A DNA stretch of 64,000 nt. Origin: CAWCBG01 sp963793845. Lineage in GTDB: Bacteria; Acidobacteriota; Terriglobia; Terriglobales; Acidobacteriaceae. The translations under genes were made by a program, and so were the position numbers. The notes below the pieces were generated by a model. The model worked only from the letters and a program-made list of their open reading frames with translations. It searched no databases and had not been told where the DNA came from. Positions 27,441 through 36,044 of the stretch are shown piece by piece (the stretch's first letter is position 1; each line of letters begins with the position of its first letter). Location of the stretch: NCBI GenBank assembly GCA_963793845.1, contig CAWCBG010000004.1, positions 372,001-436,000 of the forward strand. Reading direction: 5' to 3'.

Positions 27441-29192
27441 TTACGGCAGGTAGTACCGGAAGGAGGTGAAGATCATGTTTTCGATGGCTTCAGGCTGGCC
27501 ACCCAGACCCGACCATGCATCACGCGTGAGGTACGAATATTGTGCACCCATCTGCAGCCGGCCCTTGGGTCCGTTGTAGGGCTTGTACCAGAATCCCGCT
27601 GTCCCTTCAATAATGGCGCGGGTATTGCCTGAGCAAGTGGACAATCCGCCCGGTCCATATCCATTAGCGGCAGTGGGCAGTGTTTCAGTGCCGCATCCGG
27701 CGTCGTTGAACAGGGGCGACCCATAACCGACGGGCTTGCCTTTATAGAGTGAGGCCTGACGTCCCGCATATTCTGCGCCGGCATTGGTATACAAGTCCCA
27801 CTTTGGAGAATGGTATTCCAAGGAAGCCAACCCCTGGTACGAGCGCACCAGGTGCAGGTAGCCGTCGCCGTAGACCGTCATGTCGGGAAGGCCCGAAGTC
27901 CCGTAGCGGCCAATGCCATTTCCGCCGAGGTAGTGCAGGCCAAACTCGACATGCTTCTGCGCCATCAGCCAGCGAGCATTGGCGCCGAAGCCTCCGCCGA
28001 GAGTGTTGTTGTTAAACGCGCCCACCGCAGAGGGCGTCGCGGCCGTCGCGTTGGGGTAGATACGGTCGCGGAAGGGACTGGCCACGGCGAAAATCTCATA
28101 GTGGCCGAATCCCGGCTGGAACGCGGCTTTAACCACGAAGTCCGGAGACACGTTGGAGGAGTAGTTAGCGGTGGGGTTATACAGACCGCCGGCATTGCCC
28201 GGACCGCCCAGCAGGAAGTTGGTCGGATTTCCGGCGGCGGTGAGGATTTCCTGGGAGTTCTCAACAGAGAAGCCTAACCAGGCCTTGTTGTGGTAGTTCT
28301 TGGTGACCCGGAAGCCGAACTGCCGCGCCCAGCTGAAACCCACAGTGTATTGCGGATCGATGGTCAGCGGAGTTGCTTCCGTACGGTTGTCCAGACCCAC
28401 CTTGGTCTCGGTGACCAGGCTCCACATCTGTCCGCCGGTGATGCTCCAGCCACTCTGGAAAGCCGCTTGCCCCCAGATCTGCCGCTGCCGCAGAACATAG
28501 CTATTGCTCTGGTTGTTGTTGGAGGTCACGCCTGCTGCCAGGAAGTCCGTCTCATAGTATCCAGTCAGTTTGGTTTCGCTCCAGTTGCCCTGGGCCAGCA
28601 ATGACAGACGGGACTGGCGTCCTGAACCGTAGAACTCCGATTGCCGGGCTTGTCCCGCCGCGGAGAATGGAATGCCGTTCAGCTGCGTGTTAATGTCGCC
28701 AAGGGTTGCGTGCGGCCGCCACACCGTTTCTGCCGCCAGGAACCCGCCGGGCGTGATCGTGATTCCCTTGTAATGTATCGCTACGGGACTCTCCAGACTG
28801 CTGACCCGCTTCTGGGTGTCCTGCAACGACTCAGCGGAATTGGCTGTGAGGGTTTTCAGGTCGGTAACATCATGTTGCAGGCTGGTGAGTTCGGCAGAGC
28901 TCTCGGGACTTTGCTTGCCGGCCTCAGCAGCGGCAGCCTGCTGCGCCGCTGTGGCCGTCGCTTGCGCTTGTCCGACCTGCTGCTGAAGTTGCTGGATGGC
29001 CGTGTCGCGGCTCTGGATCTGTTGTTGGAGCTGTTGGATCTGCTGCTGCTGGGCCGCAATGGCATCCTTCAGTTCCTGAATGTCCCCCGAAGCATGCCGG
29101 GTCGATTTTGGCTTGGCAGCGGTGGACTCGGTTTGTGCGAAAACGCTGGTCGCGGTCGCTAGGACCAGCGCTAAAGCCAATGCTCTTTTCAT
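27441..29192 (-). CDS. Coiled-coil outer-membrane beta-barrel porin
   Basis: 583 residues. Signal peptide ends at SVFA|QT. Residues ~35-130 are a Gln-rich coiled coil (repeated QQQIQQLQQQI and similar), likely periplasmic and trimer-forming. The rest is a barrel with alternating aromatic/polar strands (e.g. KLTGYYETDF, WQIWGQ-like, GFSWARQFG) and ends FTSFRYYLP, an aromatic-rich C-terminus like many outer-membrane proteins. The pattern of coiled coil plus barrel resembles porins such as those of OprO/P or DcaP type. The solute is unknown. Confidence 0.75.
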   Translation of the reverse strand: MKRALALALVLATATSVFAQTESTAAKPKSTRHASGDIQELKDAIAAQQQQIQQLQQQIQSRDTAIQQLQQQVGQAQATATAAQQAAAAEAGKQSPESSAELTSLQHDVTDLKTLTANSAESLQDTQKRVSSLESPVAIHYKGITITPGGFLAAETVWRPHATLGDINTQLNGIPFSAAGQARQSEFYGSGRQSRLSLLAQGNWSETKLTGYYETDFLAAGVTSNNNQSNSYVLRQRQIWGQAAFQSGWSITGGQMWSLVTETKVGLDNRTEATPLTIDPQYTVGFSWARQFGFRVTKNYHNKAWLGFSVENSQEILTAAGNPTNFLLGGPGNAGGLYNPTANYSSNVSPDFVVKAAFQPGFGHYEIFAVASPFRDRIYPNATAATPSAVGAFNNNTLGGGFGANARWLMAQKHVEFGLHYLGGNGIGRYGTSGLPDMTVYGDGYLHLVRSYQGLASLEYHSPKWDLYTNAGAEYAGRQASLYKGKPVGYGSPLFNDAGCGTETLPTAANGYGPGGLSTCSGNTRAIIEGTAGFWYKPYNGPKGRLQMGAQYSYLTRDAWSGLGGQPEAIENMIFTSFRYYLP

Positions 29193-29196
29193 CTTC

Positions 29197-29225
29197 TCTC
29201 CTGGAAAATTGTCTCCTGGAAAATT
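29197..29225 (-). repeat. Tandem duplication of the porin ribosome-binding region
   Basis: The 14 bases TCTCCTGGAAAATT occur twice in tandem (29197-29210 and 29212-29225, period 15). On the minus strand this duplicates the CAGGAGA ribosome site just before the porin start. The rest of the 400-base gap to 29593 shows no gene. Confidence 0.7.
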
Positions 29226-29593
29226 AGGGGCACAAGTTCACCCATCTGGAACACAAGTAATGCCATGACAATGCCGTGTTTTTTACTGCCGGAACTGCGT
29301 ATCTTGATGCCAAGTACGTTCCCGGAAATCCTAAGCAGCACAGGTTACAGATTCGTGAACGCAAGATGAAAGTTCCGCGAACCGGGGGTTGCCGTTGGCG
29401 TCACTGGGGCGATCCTGCAAAATGCTCAATTTGCGGAATACGTTCATCTTCCTGTAATGAGGTTTGCTTATGCTGGGCGTTACGTCGTAGGCTGCTGGCT
29501 CGGAAGCGAAGAAATGCTCCGCTAGAGGCCATCCTTATGCGCCTGTACAACTATGTGTTGAGCCTTAAAAAACTCGTTCTAACGGAGGACGTA

Positions 29594-30061
29594 ATGGTAG
29601 GCATTCCGCGCCGCAGTTCCCTGGCAGTCTCTGTCGCTTTGCTGGCAGGCGTCATGCTCTGGCCCACGCTGCAGGCCGCCGCACAAGCTCCCGGCGATTT
29701 TGCCCAGAACGTAAAAGAAGTCTACTTCCCGTTCAACATCTACAACAAAGTGATCGATCCATCGGTGCTCGACGCCAATGCCATATGGCTGCAACAGCAT
29801 CCCGATGCGCACATGTGGATCCAAGGCTATGCCGACATTCGCGGCGACATTGTGTACAACCTGGTTCTTTCGTATCGCCGCGCCCAATGGATCAAGGAGC
29901 AGCTTGTGAAACGCGGGATTGACGAGTCGCGGATCGGCTACGCTACCGGTTGGGGCAAGCTGTATCCCGTCTGCCAGAAGGATGATGATCCGTGCTTCCA
30001 GCAAAATCGCCGCGTTGATGTCGTTCCGCCTGAGCAATTCACCCTGGCAGCGGCCCGTTGA
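29594..30061 (+). CDS. OmpA-like C-terminal domain exported protein
   Basis: 155 residues. Signal peptide VSVALLAGVMLWPTLQAAAQA, then an OmpA/Pal-like peptidoglycan-binding domain: VYFPFNIY..., IQGYADIRGD, YRRAQWIKEQLVKRGI, and the tail NRRVDVV (family: NRRVEI). The usual Asp/Arg pair that binds diaminopimelate is roughly present (D in GYADI, R in NRRVD). A clean GGAGG six bases before ATG 29594 decides the start, although the frame is open far upstream. Role: envelope-peptidoglycan link. Confidence 0.8.
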   Translation: MVGIPRRSSLAVSVALLAGVMLWPTLQAAAQAPGDFAQNVKEVYFPFNIYNKVIDPSVLDANAIWLQQHPDAHMWIQGYADIRGDIVYNLVLSYRRAQWIKEQLVKRGIDESRIGYATGWGKLYPVCQKDDDPCFQQNRRVDVVPPEQFTLAAAR

Positions 30062-30127
30062 TAAGACGCATGGCGCGCTGAAAAAAAATTGGGCGGAGTG
30101 AGCCTGCCTCGCTCCGCCAGCTCGCCT

Positions 30128-30156
30128 TTGTCGGAACTGTCCGGCGTTGCTATAAT
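30128..30156 (+). promoter_or_regulatory. Sigma-70 promoter of tRNA-Phe
   Basis: TTGTCG (30128-30133), 17 bases, then a perfect TATAAT (30151-30156). The predicted start is about 35 bases before the tRNA. Confidence 0.75.
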
Positions 30157-30198
30157 TCTTCTACCGCAGCACCCTTCACTCGCGCGTTCCGCGTACGT

Positions 30199-30274
30199 GG
30201 CCAGGTAGCTCAGCTGGTAGAGCGCGGCCCTGAAAAGGCCGGCGTCGGCGGTTCAACTCCGTCCCTGGCCACCA
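30199..30274 (+). tRNA. tRNA-Phe (GAA)
   Basis: 76 bases. Acceptor stem GGCCAGG pairs with CCTGGCC, D-arm GTAGCTCAGCTGGTAGAGC, anticodon loop CTGAAAA with anticodon GAA, T-arm with GTTCAACTC, and an encoded CCA (30272-30274 as ACCA end). All four stems fold. Confidence 0.97.
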
Positions 30275-30535
30275 TAGTTTTCAATCACTTGCACGGTTTC
30301 ATTTCCTCGCTTTTTGTCCGTTACTTTCCAATATCAGTGCACCGGCGATGCGACTGGTTCGTTGGCCGCTGCCCCCATCTGCGAACGGCCCTGAAGGGCT
30401 GACAAGGCCTCGTAGGCCTTCTGCTGGATTCTCCCCATGCGCCTGTGTCAGCCACTGCGTCAGCACTATCCACGATGTCCAGCCGCAGACGGGTACCGCC
30501 GCCTTAACGTGGCATGCAAGATTCACAGAGACCCT

Positions 30536-30566
30536 AATTAGGGCATTTATTGACATGACTCGCCCA
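30536..30566 (+). repeat. Left terminal inverted repeat of the IS1595 element
   Basis: Contains AATTAGGGCA, TTATT and TGACTCGCCCA. It matches the reverse complement of the right end except at three bases. Confidence 0.85.
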
Positions 30567-30617
30567 TAGGCGTACCGTCGATGAGATGCCGACCAATCAT
30601 GAAAAAGGAGTTTGGTC

Positions 30618-31379
30618 GTGCGATTGCCCCGAAAGATTTTTATGCACATAGCGTATCTGGATGACTCGCGTGATGAGAAGGGGGCTGACCTTGCTGTTAT
30701 TGGAGCACTTCTCATTCCAGATAGCCATTTCCATGTGACTGAAGCGTTCGTCGGATTGGCTGTTGAGCAGCTAATCCCGGAGGATAAGCTGGAAAAATTC
30801 GAGGAGTTTCATGCAGCCGAGTTACATGGAGGTCATGGAGTCTTCGAGGGGATTGAGGACGGTCACCGCTATGAAGTGATAAGGAACCTCCTTAACGTAG
30901 TAGCCGTTCATGAGTTTCCTTTCGTGTACTCCGCTGTAAGCAGGAAAGCACTATCCTCTACCGCCTTCGGGAGCAGTGAGGCCATCGATATCGCCTTTCG
31001 CATGTGTGCCCGAGCAGTAGAAGAACACATGCGCGACCGTGAAACTGACGGGCTTTGTTTGTTCATCTTTGACGACACCACAGACGTTAACTTGAAGCGC
31101 AGGTTACGGGCTACATTCGCAGCGCTACGCAAGCGCGTGCGACCGCCAAACTGGAACGATAACACTCTGTGCCATAGCCACGATGACATGTACTTTGGCG
31201 ACAGCAAGTACTCTATAGGAATTCAACTTGCCGATCTGTGTACTTATTTTGTTTCTCGCAATATCAAGCACCGAAGTGATCCAGAAAACTTCTTTGAAGT
31301 ATTCCGTAAAGTCTCGATTTGCGCGAAGGTAGAACCGGAATGGTCTCAATCACCAGGGATTTTCTTGGAAGCGATATGA
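30618..31379 (+). CDS. DUF3800 domain protein (IS passenger)
   Basis: About 253 residues. The N-terminal MHIAYLDDSRDEKG and C-terminal GIQLADLCTYFVSR are the two conserved ends of DUF3800, an RNase H-like fold with acidic residues (DDSRDE, QLAD), so nuclease activity is possible but not shown. LFIFDDTTD lies mid-protein. Start GTG 30618 is favoured by AAAAAGGAG seven bases upstream. Others such as ATG 30642 are possible. DUF3800 genes are frequent in mobile elements and defence-rich regions. It overlaps the next gene by four bases. Confidence 0.8.
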   Translation: MRLPRKIFMHIAYLDDSRDEKGADLAVIGALLIPDSHFHVTEAFVGLAVEQLIPEDKLEKFEEFHAAELHGGHGVFEGIEDGHRYEVIRNLLNVVAVHEFPFVYSAVSRKALSSTAFGSSEAIDIAFRMCARAVEEHMRDRETDGLCLFIFDDTTDVNLKRRLRATFAALRKRVRPPNWNDNTLCHSHDDMYFGDSKYSIGIQLADLCTYFVSRNIKHRSDPENFFEVFRKVSICAKVEPEWSQSPGIFLEAI

Positions 31380-31540
31380 ATGAGGCTGGAAAATTCGACG
31401 CTGTAGTGCGCAAGGTTTTTTCTGTGCCACATGAGGAGATTGTCAAGCGAGAAAAGGAGTATCAACGAAAGCGCAAACTGGCAAAAAAGAAGCGGGCTAA
31501 GACTTCGCCCGCTTCCCGCGCTTCAGGCGGTAAGGATTAG
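31376..31540 (+). CDS. Small basic coiled-coil protein coupled to DUF3800
   Basis: 54 residues starting MNEAGKFDAVVRKVFSVPHEEIVKRE, with a Lys/Arg-rich helical tail. ATG overlaps the DUF3800 stop (ATGA). Similar small partners commonly follow DUF3800 genes, suggesting a dedicated accessory or antitoxin-like partner, but this is inference. Confidence 0.6.
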   Translation: MNEAGKFDAVVRKVFSVPHEEIVKREKEYQRKRKLAKKKRAKTSPASRASGGKD

Positions 31541-32496
31541 AATGCTTCCGTTTCACATAGCTTTCCAGTTAACGAAGCGAAGGTCAGGCGCCTGCCAAAC
31601 AAGCTACGAACAGCTTTGTCAAAGCGGTCGGCATCGTTCAGCGGATTATCTTTAGTCGCACGATTGTGGTAACGGAACACTTGCTCATCAAGGTAACGAA
31701 ACAGATGAAATGGTTCGACACTCACATAGGTTCCAGCGACTCCGCGTTTGAACAGACTCCAGAAGTTTTCCATTCCGTTAGTGTGAACCTGCCCATCGAC
31801 GTATTTCTCGGCGTGGTCGATAACTTTGTGGGCGTACTCCTGAGCCAATCCATCGTAGGATGCGAGAGCATCGGAGTAGAGAGCCGAACCTGCTTCGACG
31901 TGCTCTTTGACGGCGGACTGAAGGGTACCGCGTTTGCGGTCGCCAATTACCACAGTGCGAATCCGTCCACCACGCTCCAAAGCGCCGAACACGATGGTCT
32001 TGTCTTTGCCGCCAGTACCAGTGATGCGTCGCTCTCTCTTGTCCACGTGCATGTTGCGAGCCTTGCCGCCTATGAAGGTTTCGTCTACTTCGACGTGACC
32101 ACCAAGTTTGCCGAAGTTTTCATCCTGCATAGCCAAACGAATGCGATGCAGTATGAACCATGCGGTCTTTTGGGTAACGTCCAGATCGCGGGCAAGTTCA
32201 CAACTGCTAATGCCATTCTTGCAGTTGGTAATCAGCCAAAGAGCGGTCAACCATTTATCGAGGCTAATGGCCGAGTCCTCACACAGACTACCCACCTTGA
32301 CAGAGAATTCGCGCTTCGCGTGATGCTTCGCGCACTTCCAAGTTTTGCGCTTTGCGTTGAACGCGCTCACACTCTCAGAGCCGCAGGTAGGACATACCAC
32401 ACCGTTGGGCCAGCGACGAATGGCGAGGTAGCTAATGCAGTTGTCTGGATCGGAGAAGTAAACGACTGCTTCTTGCAGGCTCTTTGGTTCGCTCAT
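31537..32496 (-). CDS. IS1595-family (ISXO2-like) transposase
   Basis: About 319 residues. Zinc ribbon VCPTCGSESV and KCAKHH near residue 40, then the DDE catalytic core: VEVDETFIGGK (first Asp), ALYSDALASYDGL (second Asp), and NGMENFWSLFKRGVAGTYV (the ENFWS Glu/Asn of the ISXO2 group). ATG 32496 is chosen, though a TTG at 32517 is in frame. No frameshift is seen, so it may be active. Confidence 0.92.
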   Translation of the reverse strand: MSEPKSLQEAVVYFSDPDNCISYLAIRRWPNGVVCPTCGSESVSAFNAKRKTWKCAKHHAKREFSVKVGSLCEDSAISLDKWLTALWLITNCKNGISSCELARDLDVTQKTAWFILHRIRLAMQDENFGKLGGHVEVDETFIGGKARNMHVDKRERRITGTGGKDKTIVFGALERGGRIRTVVIGDRKRGTLQSAVKEHVEAGSALYSDALASYDGLAQEYAHKVIDHAEKYVDGQVHTNGMENFWSLFKRGVAGTYVSVEPFHLFRYLDEQVFRYHNRATKDNPLNDADRFDKAVRSLFGRRLTFASLTGKLCETEAF

Positions 32497-32535
32497 AGTC
32501 TTGTCTTTCACAAGCAAAACTATAAGCTAAAACCG

Positions 32536-32566
32536 TGGGCGAGTCAAGTAAATAATTGCCCTAATT
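32536..32566 (-). repeat. Right terminal inverted repeat of the IS1595 element
   Basis: Reverse complement starts AATTAGGGCA and carries TGACTCGCCCA, matching the left end at 28 of 31 positions. Confidence 0.85.
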
Positions 32567-32883
32567 TGCGTAGAGTGACAGAGCCGAAGTCTATGTGATC
32601 AGCTACCTGTGGCGTGTGACGAGGCTCACGGTGACGCAGCCTCCAGAGGAGCCACCATTAGTTCAATGCACGGCACCCGACAGCGATCGCGTCGTGAACG
32701 GTTTGCTGATAGCCGACCATACCGGCAATGGTGACCATCCGGGTTGCGCGTCGGGTTCGACTCCTGAACAACTGGTGCGCCGCCAGGTTTCTATAACTGC
32801 TTCGTTCACGCAAACCCGTTGATGCGGAAACTCGTTAGCGACCGGACTAGAATCTAAGGGATATCCAGGAAGGAAAGCGAATC
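32567..32883. other. Gap without a recognisable gene (32567-32883)
   Basis: About 320 bases between the IS and the transcarboxylase locus. Short open frames show no known family. No stem-loop or clear promoter box stands out, apart from the AGGAAAGCG ribosome site just before 32884. Confidence 0.6.
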
Positions 32884-34392
32884 ATGGCACGCATCGTCGA
32901 AGTCACCGAGTTGGCGCTGAGGGAAGCACAACAGAGCCTTCTGGAAACCAGTATGGCCCTCGAAGATCTGGTCCCAGTCTGCGACGACCTGGACAAGGCG
33001 GGCTACTGGTCGGTCGAGTGTTGGGGCGGGACGTCGTTTCATTCCAGCCTGCGTTTTCTCAATGAAGATCCGTGGGAGAGGTTACGCACTTATCGCAAGC
33101 TGCTTCCCAACTCCCGGCTGCAAATGCTGTTGCGGGGACAGAACCTGGTTGCGGATCGGAACTTCGATGATTCCATCGTCAGCAGCTTCGTCGAGAAGGC
33201 CGCGCTGAATGGGATCGACGTGTTCCGTGTATATGACGCCATGAATGACGTTCGGAACCTGAAGGCCTGCGTTGCGGCGGTGAAGCAGGCCGGCCGGCAC
33301 GCGCAGGGTGCAATCTGCTACGCCCCGAGTCCGGTGTACACGACGGCTGTGTGGATAGAGATCGCGCAGCAGATGAAGGATCTGGGTTGCGACTCCATCT
33401 GCATACAGGATGTGGACGGCCTGCTGAAGCCGCAGGCGGCCTACGATCTGGTCAAGGGGATCAAGGAGAAATGTGGAAGCGACACCCTGGTCAGTGTTCA
33501 CACCCATTCGACGACAGGGGTGACGATGGTTTCGCTGATGAAGGCAATTGAGGCCGGATGCGACATAGTCGATACCGCGATCAGCTCCCTGGCCTTCGGC
33601 CGGGGACACAATCCGACGGAGAGCTTCGCCGCGATGCTGGAGGGGACAGCCTGCGAGACGCGCCTGGATATGCAGCGGCTGCAGCGCATCAAGCGACACA
33701 TTGCCGAGGTGCGTCCGCGTTACGGCGAGTTTCTCAACCAGCCCATCGGGGTAGAGACCGAGATTTTCCAGCACCAGATACCGGCGGCGCTCGTGCTTAA
33801 CATGGAATATCAGCTAAAGGGACAAGGCAGGCCCGAGTTGCTCGACAATGTATTGGAGGAAATCCAGAACGTACAGCGTGACGCCGGATATCCGGCACTA
33901 GCTATCCCGGCCAGTGAGATCCTCGGCACGCAGGCCATGTTTAATGTCTTGCAAGGCAAGTATCGGGTAATGACCAGTGAGTTCGCCGACCTGATGCTGG
34001 GCTACTACGGAACGGCATTGGGCAGGACGAATCCGGAGGTTATCGCCCGCGCAGTCGGACGCGCTAATAAGTCGGCCATAAGCTGCCGTCCGGCCGACTT
34101 GCTCCCAGCATCGTGGGAGCGGCAGTGCACCGAGGCGGTGGCACACGGAAGTAACGGCAGCGATGAGGATGCTCTGACCTACGCGATCTTCCCCAAGACG
34201 GCGGCGCAGTTTTTCCAGACCAGGACGGCGGCGCCGAGAGATGCTGACAAGGCGGCGGGCAAGACCAGCCGCGGCCTGGCGCCAGAGCCCGCAAAGGTCG
34301 CGTCCACCGATGCGGAGGCAAGACCGTCCCGCACCTACGTTATTAAGGTTGGCAGCAAGGAGCACGAAGTTACCGTGACGCCGGGGCACTAA
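32884..34392 (+). CDS. Transcarboxylase 5S-like (pyruvate carboxylase-type) subunit with altered active site
   Basis: 502 residues, close in length and sequence to the 5S subunit of methylmalonyl-CoA:pyruvate transcarboxylase (WSVECWGGTSFHSSLRFLNEDPW; LRGQNLV; HSTTGVTMVSLMKAIEAG; MTSEFADLMLGYYG; RPADLLP). In the Propionibacterium enzyme, Co2+ is held by Asp23, carbamylated Lys184 and His215/His217. Here the His pair is kept (VHTHSTTG), but the start reads LREAQQSLLETS (Asp to Glu, His to Gln, Arg to Ser) and the Lys site reads CIQDVDGLLKP (Lys to Gln). The pyruvate site GG also becomes AA (HQIPAAL). It is likely a modified or non-catalytic paralogue. Confidence 0.82.
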   Translation: MARIVEVTELALREAQQSLLETSMALEDLVPVCDDLDKAGYWSVECWGGTSFHSSLRFLNEDPWERLRTYRKLLPNSRLQMLLRGQNLVADRNFDDSIVSSFVEKAALNGIDVFRVYDAMNDVRNLKACVAAVKQAGRHAQGAICYAPSPVYTTAVWIEIAQQMKDLGCDSICIQDVDGLLKPQAAYDLVKGIKEKCGSDTLVSVHTHSTTGVTMVSLMKAIEAGCDIVDTAISSLAFGRGHNPTESFAAMLEGTACETRLDMQRLQRIKRHIAEVRPRYGEFLNQPIGVETEIFQHQIPAALVLNMEYQLKGQGRPELLDNVLEEIQNVQRDAGYPALAIPASEILGTQAMFNVLQGKYRVMTSEFADLMLGYYGTALGRTNPEVIARAVGRANKSAISCRPADLLPASWERQCTEAVAHGSNGSDEDALTYAIFPKTAAQFFQTRTAAPRDADKAAGKTSRGLAPEPAKVASTDAEARPSRTYVIKVGSKEHEVTVTPGH

Positions 34393-34449
34393 GCACAGTT
34401 TCAGACCGGCGGGATCTCAGTCCTTCAACCCGGGCCCAGGAGGTTCAAG

Positions 34450-36024
34450 ATGGCGGCACCAACACTCAAACCGGCGAGCGCGACCATGGAAGAGCGAACT
34501 GCTGAACTTCGCGAGAAGCGGGCGAAGCTCAAGGAGGGCGGCGGGAAGCAACGCATCCTCAAGCAGCACGAGGGCGGCAAGCTTACTGCGCGGGAGCGCA
34601 TCGACAGACTTGTCGACCCCGACAGCTTCCAGGAGATTGGCCTGTTCGCAAAGCACCGCGCCACCTACTTTGGCATGGCCGACAAGGAACTACCTGCCGA
34701 CGGTGTGGTGACAGGATGCGCGACTATCGATGGCCGCCTGGTTCACCTCGCCTCGCAGGATTTCACGGTGGCGGGCGGCGCAGCCGGGGAAGTTCACTGC
34801 GCCAAAATCACCGACATGATGAAGCTCTCCATGAAGACAGGCAGCCCGTTTGTCTTCATCAATGATTCCGGCGGCGCGCGGGTGCAGGAGGGCATCGACA
34901 GCCTGGCCGGTTATGCCAGCGTGTTCTACAACAACACCATGCTCTCCGGAGCTGTGCCGCAGATTTCCATCATTTGTGGACCGTGTGCCGGCGGCGCGGC
35001 GTATAGTCCCGCGCTTACCGACTTCATCATCCAGACCAAACGCGCCCAGATGTTCATTACCGGTCCCCAGGTCATCAAGCAGGTAACGGGCGAGACTGTC
35101 ACCGCCGACCAGTTAGGCGGGCCGGCGGCTCAGATGAACCGCTCCGGCGTAGTGCATCTCATCGCCGAAGATGATGATGGAGCGCTTGCCCTCGCCCGCC
35201 GTCTGCTGAGTTTTCTTCCCTCGAACAATCTCGAAGATCCGCCACGTCTCGCATACGACCACGAACTGCTGGACGATCCTGTGCTCAATGAAATAGTGCC
35301 CACTGAATCAAAGGTTGCCTACGACATCCGGAACGTACTGCGGCGCTTGTTGGACCACGAGGACTTCTTCGAGATTCAACCTGGCTTCGCGGCGAACGCG
35401 GTGATCGGCTTCGGACGTGTCCAGGGGCGGACGGTCGGAATCCTTGCCAATCAGCCTTGCGTACTTGCCGGTGCGCTGGATATCGACGCCTCCGACAAAC
35501 TGGCCCGCTTCATTCGATTCTGCAATGCGTTCAACATCCCGTTGCTCACTTTTGTCGATGTGCCTGGGTTCTTGCCCGGGGTGGACCAGGAGTACGGCGG
35601 CATCATTCGCCACGGAGCCAAGATTCTGTTCGCCTACTCCGCGGCGACGGTGCCGAAGATTACGGTGGTGATACGTAAGGCGTACGGCGGAGCCTATATC
35701 GGCATGTGCTGCAAGGACCTGGGTGCGGACCGGGTGGTGGCGTGGCCTACGGCGGAAATCGCCGTCATGGGCGCCGAAGGGGCTGCGGAGATCGTGTTCC
35801 GTCGTGAAATCGATACCGCAGAGGACAAAATACAGAAACGGAATGAGCTGATCGAACTGTATCGCAGCACGTTTGCGAATCCCTATGTGTCGGCTGGAAG
35901 GCGGCTGGTGGACGATGTGATCGAGCCATCCCAGACCAGGCGGTACCTGGCTCAGGCTCTGGAAGCTCTGCACACCAAACGGGAACTTCGTCCGGCAAAG
36001 AAGCATGGGCTGATTCCTCTTTAA
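34450..36024 (+). CDS. Acyl-CoA carboxyltransferase beta chain (transcarboxylase 12S / MmdA type)
   Basis: 524 residues, carboxyltransferase of the crotonase-like acyl-CoA carboxylase beta family. Oxyanion and CoA-site motifs are intact: DSGGARVQEGIDSLAGY, GPCAGGAAYSPALTDF, FVDVPGFLPGVDQEYGGIIRHGAK (split here as FVDVPGFLPG), and RKAYGGAYIGM. It moves a carboxyl group between biotin and a short acyl-CoA such as acetyl- or propionyl-CoA. It lies 57 bases after the 5S-like gene and 20 bases before the small accessory gene, in one operon. No biotin carboxylase is nearby, so ATP-free transcarboxylation or partnership with a distant carboxylase is implied. Confidence 0.88.
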   Translation: MAAPTLKPASATMEERTAELREKRAKLKEGGGKQRILKQHEGGKLTARERIDRLVDPDSFQEIGLFAKHRATYFGMADKELPADGVVTGCATIDGRLVHLASQDFTVAGGAAGEVHCAKITDMMKLSMKTGSPFVFINDSGGARVQEGIDSLAGYASVFYNNTMLSGAVPQISIICGPCAGGAAYSPALTDFIIQTKRAQMFITGPQVIKQVTGETVTADQLGGPAAQMNRSGVVHLIAEDDDGALALARRLLSFLPSNNLEDPPRLAYDHELLDDPVLNEIVPTESKVAYDIRNVLRRLLDHEDFFEIQPGFAANAVIGFGRVQGRTVGILANQPCVLAGALDIDASDKLARFIRFCNAFNIPLLTFVDVPGFLPGVDQEYGGIIRHGAKILFAYSAATVPKITVVIRKAYGGAYIGMCCKDLGADRVVAWPTAEIAVMGAEGAAEIVFRREIDTAEDKIQKRNELIELYRSTFANPYVSAGRRLVDDVIEPSQTRRYLAQALEALHTKRELRPAKKHGLIPL

Positions 36025-36044
36025 GAAAATTGGGAGCTCACAAA

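Larger units (their letters stand above)
30536..32566. mobile_element. IS1595-family insertion sequence with DUF3800 passenger genes
   Basis: About 2.03 kb bounded by 31-base terminal inverted repeats (30536-30566 and 32536-32566, 28 of 31 identical) and containing an ISXO2-like DDE transposase on the minus strand and two overlapping genes on the plus strand. The plus and minus operons meet tail to tail with overlapping stop codons (31537-31540), so the whole block is one unit. The element is lower in GC than its flanks. TAATT flanks both ends in the same direction, perhaps a worn target duplication. The GGGCA ends are typical of the family, and IS1595 members are known to carry passenger genes. 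Confidence 0.85.

Noticed and set aside
30275..30535. Possible integrase remnant between tRNA-Phe and the IS
   Set aside because: Short runs such as RIQQKAYEALSAL on the minus strand are suggestive, but no catalytic motif or repeat of the tRNA 3' end was found, so no integrated island is claimed.
31552..32598. TCACATAG / CTATGTGA as ends of the insertion sequence
   Set aside because: The 8-base match lies inside the transposase tail and outside the far end. The 31-base repeats at 30536 and 32536 fit far better.
32740..32790. T-arm-like sequence GGGTTCGACTCC
   Set aside because: The stem pairs poorly and no matching acceptor, D or anticodon arms are present upstream, so it is not called a tRNA.
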